Source: Thermoplasmata archaeon (GTDB lineage: Archaea; Thermoplasmatota; Thermoplasmata; SG8-5; JAGLSY01). Taken from it: a stretch of DNA of 15,150 bases. The position numbers were made by a program, and so were the translations under genes. The notes beneath the pieces are model-generated. The model saw only the letters and a program-made list of their open reading frames with translations. It ran no database searches and had not been told where the DNA came from. The DNA lies in contig JAGLSY010000103.1 of the NCBI GenBank assembly GCA_023135545.1, forward strand, positions 1 to 15,150, written 5' to 3'. Shown here piece after piece: positions 12,686 to 15,150 of the stretch (its first letter is position 1; the number at the start of each line of letters is the position of its first letter).

Positions 12686-14848
12686 ATGGTATTTGGAAAC
12701 ATCCTTGTCTATATCAGCCTGATATTGGCTATATTGGGTATAGTTCTGACCATCCTCAAGCTCTGGACAGAGGATGAAAGACTCGGGCTGTATGCCAGAC
12801 TAATCACGCTGCTTCTTTTCCTCACCACCACGGCCGCCCTTCTTTACCTCTACATTCTCTTCATCACTTCTGATGTCTCGGTGTTGTATGTCTGGACATA
12901 CACCGACGCCTCATATTCTCTTACATACAAGATATCCGGAGTGCTGGCCGGTATGGACGGCTCCCTGTTGTTCTGGATATGGCTGGTCATCCTCCCCTGG
13001 TTCTGGGAAGAGGTCAGGGCCGTGAAGAAGCCCAGAGACGAGAAACTAATGGACTGGACCAGGATATTTTTATTCCTCGTCATGGCATTGCTCCTTCTGG
13101 TATTATCAATCCACAAGATATTCGACCCGACACCATCCGATTACCTGTCATACAGACCGGACGGCAACGGCCTCAACCCCATCCTCCAGACCTTTTTGAT
13201 GGCCATACACCCGCCCATTATTTTCGTGGCATACGGATTTCTGGCCCTGCCTTTCGCCGCCGGACTGGCATATTTGGTCACCGGGAACGAGAAGTGGACC
13301 GACATCTGCCTCAACTGGAGCAGGATCGGCTGGTTCTTCCTGACAGTGGGCATCGGTATCGGCGCGTTATGGGCCTATGTGGTTCTGGGCTGGGGCGGTT
13401 ACTGGGGCTGGGACCCGGTTGAAACATCTTCACTGCTGCCCTGGATTTTACTGACCGGCTTCCTACATGTGCAATTGATGTACAGGCGCAAGAAAGATTA
13501 TAAAATACTGGCTCCCGTTCTTGGGGCCTTCACATTCATCCTCGTGATGTTCGCCACCTTCGCCACCCGCGCCGGGGGATTATGGGTTTCTGTCCACACC
13601 TTTGGTGAGGCCAACGTCGACATCGCTCCCTGGGACAGGTTCATGGATATTATGACCACCAGCGACACCGTGCCCTATTATTTCATCATGATGATCGCCT
13701 TTTCCATCCTGACCATCATTCTTATGGCATACAGGCAGAGAAAGATGGGATCCAGGGGTGAGGAAAGATCCTACACTCTATCCGAATTGATCAACGATGA
13801 CATGCTCATGCTGGCCACCACATTTCTACTGGTTTTGACTACCGTGGTCACTCTACTGATTCTCGTCAGAGGCGTTGAAGGTCAGCTGGTCGCTGAGAAT
13901 TTTAATGGCCCGGTCGGCGTTCTCGTTCTGCTTCTGATACTGGCCATGGTCTTCTGCATCAGCTGGAGAATTCTCGGCCGAAAGGTGGTCTCGATGGTGG
14001 CCCTCGGCACGGTGGCCGCCTCCCTGGTTGCCATGATGCTCTTCCCGGATAACATCATCGCGGCCGGCGCGATACCCATACTGGCTGTATCTCTTACACT
14101 GGTCTCCTATTCCATAATAAAACGCTTTAACAGGCAGAGGCCGTGGCAGTCTTTGAAGGTAATCTCTGCCCATCTTATTCACCTGGCCGTGATACTTATG
14201 GTCATCGGATATGTGGGCTCCAGTTTCCTGGCATCTGAACAATCCATCAACCTGGAGGTAGGCGGGGATTCCCAGACCATTTTCGGCTACACCTTCGAGG
14301 CCGTTGACATAACCGAATCATCTGATATGATATACGCCGAGATGCACGTTCACAAGGGCAGTGATCTAGTGGGCGTGGCAAACCCAGGCATATCCGTGAT
14401 AGACGGCCAGATGCGGAGTGAGATAAAGGTGGTGGACACCCTTGTCGAGGATATCTACCTGATATACAACTTCGACCAGATGTCCTATTCCCACAACACC
14501 GTGGACATTGAGGTGAAAATTCTGCCCATGATGAAGTTCCTGTGGGGGGGAATGTGGCTGATGGGCATCGGAATAGTGCTGAGGCTTATTCTGGAATTTT
14601 ATCCCAAGAAAGGCAAAGGCTCAAAGATACTGGCAGATGAAGATGCCGGCTCCGGTGAGGCGGAGGCATCAGAGTCGAAGGAGGCAGGGACCTCCGAACC
14701 GGTCGAAAAGGATGATGACTATTACGAGTCCATGCTGGAGGCCGAGCTTGAGAAGGCCGAGGCCCCGGAACAAGTTGATATTGTTGAGGATAAGCGAGAT
14801 GATACAATTGAAGATGGGCCAGATGAGTACAATAAGGAGGAAAAATAG
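12686..14848 (+). CDS. ccmF: CcmF, heme attachment protein
   Basis: CcmF takes heme from CcmE and ligates it to apocytochromes on the outer face of the membrane. The 720-residue product has about 14-15 helices and the family signatures: GMDGSLLFW near the start (usually GxxGSLLLW), AIHPPIIFVAYG (H about 175), the WWD motif WGGYWGWDPVETSSLLPW (about 236-253), FATRAGGLWVSVHTFG (H about 304) and a C-terminal periplasmic domain before the last helix. I chose ATG 12686 over TTG 12680 because of TATA-box spacing. The last 70 or so residues are an acidic tail unusual for CcmF. It is separated from the other ccm genes and leads directly into a radical SAM gene. Confidence 0.94.
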   Translation: MVFGNILVYISLILAILGIVLTILKLWTEDERLGLYARLITLLLFLTTTAALLYLYILFITSDVSVLYVWTYTDASYSLTYKISGVLAGMDGSLLFWIWLVILPWFWEEVRAVKKPRDEKLMDWTRIFLFLVMALLLLVLSIHKIFDPTPSDYLSYRPDGNGLNPILQTFLMAIHPPIIFVAYGFLALPFAAGLAYLVTGNEKWTDICLNWSRIGWFFLTVGIGIGALWAYVVLGWGGYWGWDPVETSSLLPWILLTGFLHVQLMYRRKKDYKILAPVLGAFTFILVMFATFATRAGGLWVSVHTFGEANVDIAPWDRFMDIMTTSDTVPYYFIMMIAFSILTIILMAYRQRKMGSRGEERSYTLSELINDDMLMLATTFLLVLTTVVTLLILVRGVEGQLVAENFNGPVGVLVLLLILAMVFCISWRILGRKVVSMVALGTVAASLVAMMLFPDNIIAAGAIPILAVSLTLVSYSIIKRFNRQRPWQSLKVISAHLIHLAVILMVIGYVGSSFLASEQSINLEVGGDSQTIFGYTFEAVDITESSDMIYAEMHVHKGSDLVGVANPGISVIDGQMRSEIKVVDTLVEDIYLIYNFDQMSYSHNTVDIEVKILPMMKFLWGGMWLMGIGIVLRLILEFYPKKGKGSKILADEDAGSGEAEASESKEAGTSEPVEKDDDYYESMLEAELEKAEAPEQVDIVEDKRDDTIEDGPDEYNKEEK

Positions 14849-15150
14849 ATGATAGCTTCATGGAATGTGACCAACCGGTGCAACCTGCTGTGCGAGCACT
14901 GCTACAGGGATGCTGGCGACTCTGCCGTGAACGAGCTTTCCACAGAGGAAGGAATTGCCCTGCTGGACGAGATAGCCAAGGCCGGATTCAGGCTCATGGT
15001 CTTTTCTGGGGGCGAGCCCTTCATGAGAGAGGACATCTTTACATTGACGAAGCACGCGGCCAGCCTCGGCATGAGGCCGGTCTACGGAACAAACGGCACG
15101 CTGCTCACAAAAGATTTCATAAAAAAGATAATGGAAGCAGGGGGGGCCAG
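14849..15150 (+). CDS. Radical SAM protein, probable AhbC/AhbD-type heme synthesis enzyme (partial)
   Basis: The frame opens at ATG 14849, directly after the ccmF stop, with AAGGAGG 8 nt upstream, and runs off the window after about 100 residues. The [4Fe-4S]-SAM motif CNLLCEHC (C11, C15, C18) comes right after MIASWNVTNR, and SGGEPFMREDIF is the SAM-binding GGE segment. The WNVTNRCNL..CYRDAG beginning followed by ELSTEEG is typical of the NirJ/AhbC/AhbD group, which act on siroheme-derived intermediates in the archaeal heme route. Coupling to ccmF supports heme supply. AhbC, AhbD, NirJ or a peptide-modifying relative cannot be separated from this fragment. Confidence 0.8.
   Translation, partial: MIASWNVTNRCNLLCEHCYRDAGDSAVNELSTEEGIALLDEIAKAGFRLMVFSGGEPFMREDIFTLTKHAASLGMRPVYGTNGTLLTKDFIKKIMEAGGA

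Overview
This window looks archaeal, and a Thermoplasmatota-like euryarchaeon is my best but unproven guess. The grounds are archaeal TATA boxes 25-40 nt before start codons, sometimes with almost no leader, purine-rich Shine-Dalgarno sites inside operons, a CcmE of the CxxxY variant, and a radical SAM gene resembling archaeal siroheme-route heme synthesis. Nearly everything concerns making, loading or using c-type cytochromes.

Layout. (1) 1-1084, plus strand: the end of a 4Fe-4S protein and a complete FAD/NAD(P)/[2Fe-2S] subunit, resembling the beta and gamma electron-transfer subunits of group 3b sulfhydrogenases or of anaerobic sulfite reductase. (2) 1262-6837, minus strand: a tight run reading CARDB-type monoheme protein, 8/9-heme membrane cytochrome, cytochrome b, ccmA, ccmB, ccmC, ccmD (a 59-residue gene that is easy to miss) and ccmE. 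(3) 6900-10582, minus strand: a 15-motif multiheme cytochrome with two N-terminal membrane helices, a second cytochrome b and a GlcD-type FAD dehydrogenase. (4) 10809-15150, plus strand: a signal-peptide/one-helix protein with a CcmI/SHOCT-like cytoplasmic tail, then ccmF, then the start of an AhbC/AhbD-type radical SAM gene.

Proposed logic (inference). The FAD enzyme oxidises a 2-hydroxyacid or similar donor. Cytochrome b moves the electrons through or along the membrane, and the large multiheme cytochrome carries them outside. The second cytochrome b plus 8/9-heme protein is a parallel quinone- or methanophenazine-to-cytochrome branch. CcmABCDEF matures all these hemes, and the radical SAM enzyme would supply heme. 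The maturation set is the reduced variant System I: CcmE ends in CPSKY rather than carrying HxxxY, and no CcmG or CcmH is present. The cytochromes beside it use irregular heme motifs (CXCH, CX3CH, CX4CH, CX6CH).

Other points of interest are an approximately 72-bp imperfect repeat found in two intergenic gaps 11.4 kb apart, three short inverted repeats placed at promoters, and a 7-G run with no ordinary start codon at the ccmA/ccmB junction. No stretch over 300 bases lacks a gene; no tRNA, rRNA, CRISPR array or transposase was seen.
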